A stretch of DNA of 64,000 nt from Betaproteobacteria bacterium (GTDB lineage Bacteria; Pseudomonadota; Gammaproteobacteria; Burkholderiales; Casimicrobiaceae): contig JADIZG010000001.1 of assembly GCA_016704895.1 (NCBI GenBank), positions 91,348-155,347 of the forward strand, given 5' to 3'. The notes below the pieces were generated by a model. The model saw only the letters and a program-made list of their open reading frames with translations. It had not been told where the DNA came from and did not search any database. A program made the position numbers and the translations under genes. Below are positions 63,943 through 64,000 of this stretch, one piece after another (position 1 is the stretch's first letter; each line of letters begins with the position of its first letter).

Positions 63943-64000
63943 GACGAGAAGGCGGTGTCGGAGGGCGCCATAGGGGTTTGCGGGGCTCGTCGAGCATAGC

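Overview
The window is a high-GC chromosomal segment from a proteobacterium, most likely a betaproteobacterium. The support is the gene order tRNA-Tyr/Gly/Thr-tuf-tRNA-Trp-secE-nusG-rplKAJL-rpoBC-rpsLG-fusA-tuf-S10/spc/alpha, together with a DUF3563 protein, an IPTL-CTERM protein and a ccmABCDEFGH cytochrome c maturation operon. I cannot assign a genus. Most of the window is housekeeping core genome; accessory material is confined to about 41.4-51 kb and 57-64 kb.

Layout. 0-4.5 kb: end of the phosphate operon (pstA partial, pstB, a phoU lacking its 5' end, phoB, phoR), convergent with an iron-type alcohol dehydrogenase of the hydroxyacid-oxoacid transhydrogenase family. 5.9-8.0 kb: a strong promoter, four tRNA genes and the first tuf. 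8.0-20.5 kb: secE, nusG, rplK, rplA, rplJ, rplL, rpoB, rpoC and a clear terminator. 20.6-22.0 kb: a divergent LysR regulator and a DUF3563 gene. 22.0-41.4 kb: the str, S10, spc and alpha operons from a strong promoter before rpsL, with an internal promoter before rplN as in E. coli, ending at a terminator after rplQ. 41.4-51 kb: galE, then minus-strand genes (DUF5329 protein, EEP-family lipoprotein, taurine/nitrate-type ABC transporter) and a divergent histidine-catabolism cluster hutD-hutF-hutI-hutG with a DUF2007 zinc-ribbon gene. 51-56.9 kb: ccmABCDEFGH on the minus strand. 57-64 kb: an Ig-like IPTL-CTERM surface protein, a CHASE2 adenylate/guanylate cyclase, a FecR-domain protein and a TPR plus beta-barrel protein resembling a Slam (type XI) translocon.

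A dominant feature is damage to reading frames. Single-base indels or lost stop codons affect secE/nusG, the second tuf, rplP, rpsQ, secY, galE, hutF, the IPTL-CTERM gene and the FecR gene, and phoU lacks its start. Several of these genes are essential and otherwise perfectly conserved, so uncorrected sequencing or assembly error is the simplest explanation; none should be taken as biology before reads are checked.

Intergenic spaces carry several small repeat families: CAGTTGRCAGTTGGCAG inverted repeats among the tRNA genes, a two-hairpin composite element in the spc operon, and GTCGGCCTGAAGGCCGAC hairpins that form an array between hut and ccm. I found no CRISPR array, insertion sequence, prophage or defence system. 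The best candidate for something less described is the FecR-domain/Slam-like pair beside the CHASE2 cyclase, followed by the IPTL-CTERM Ig-like protein.
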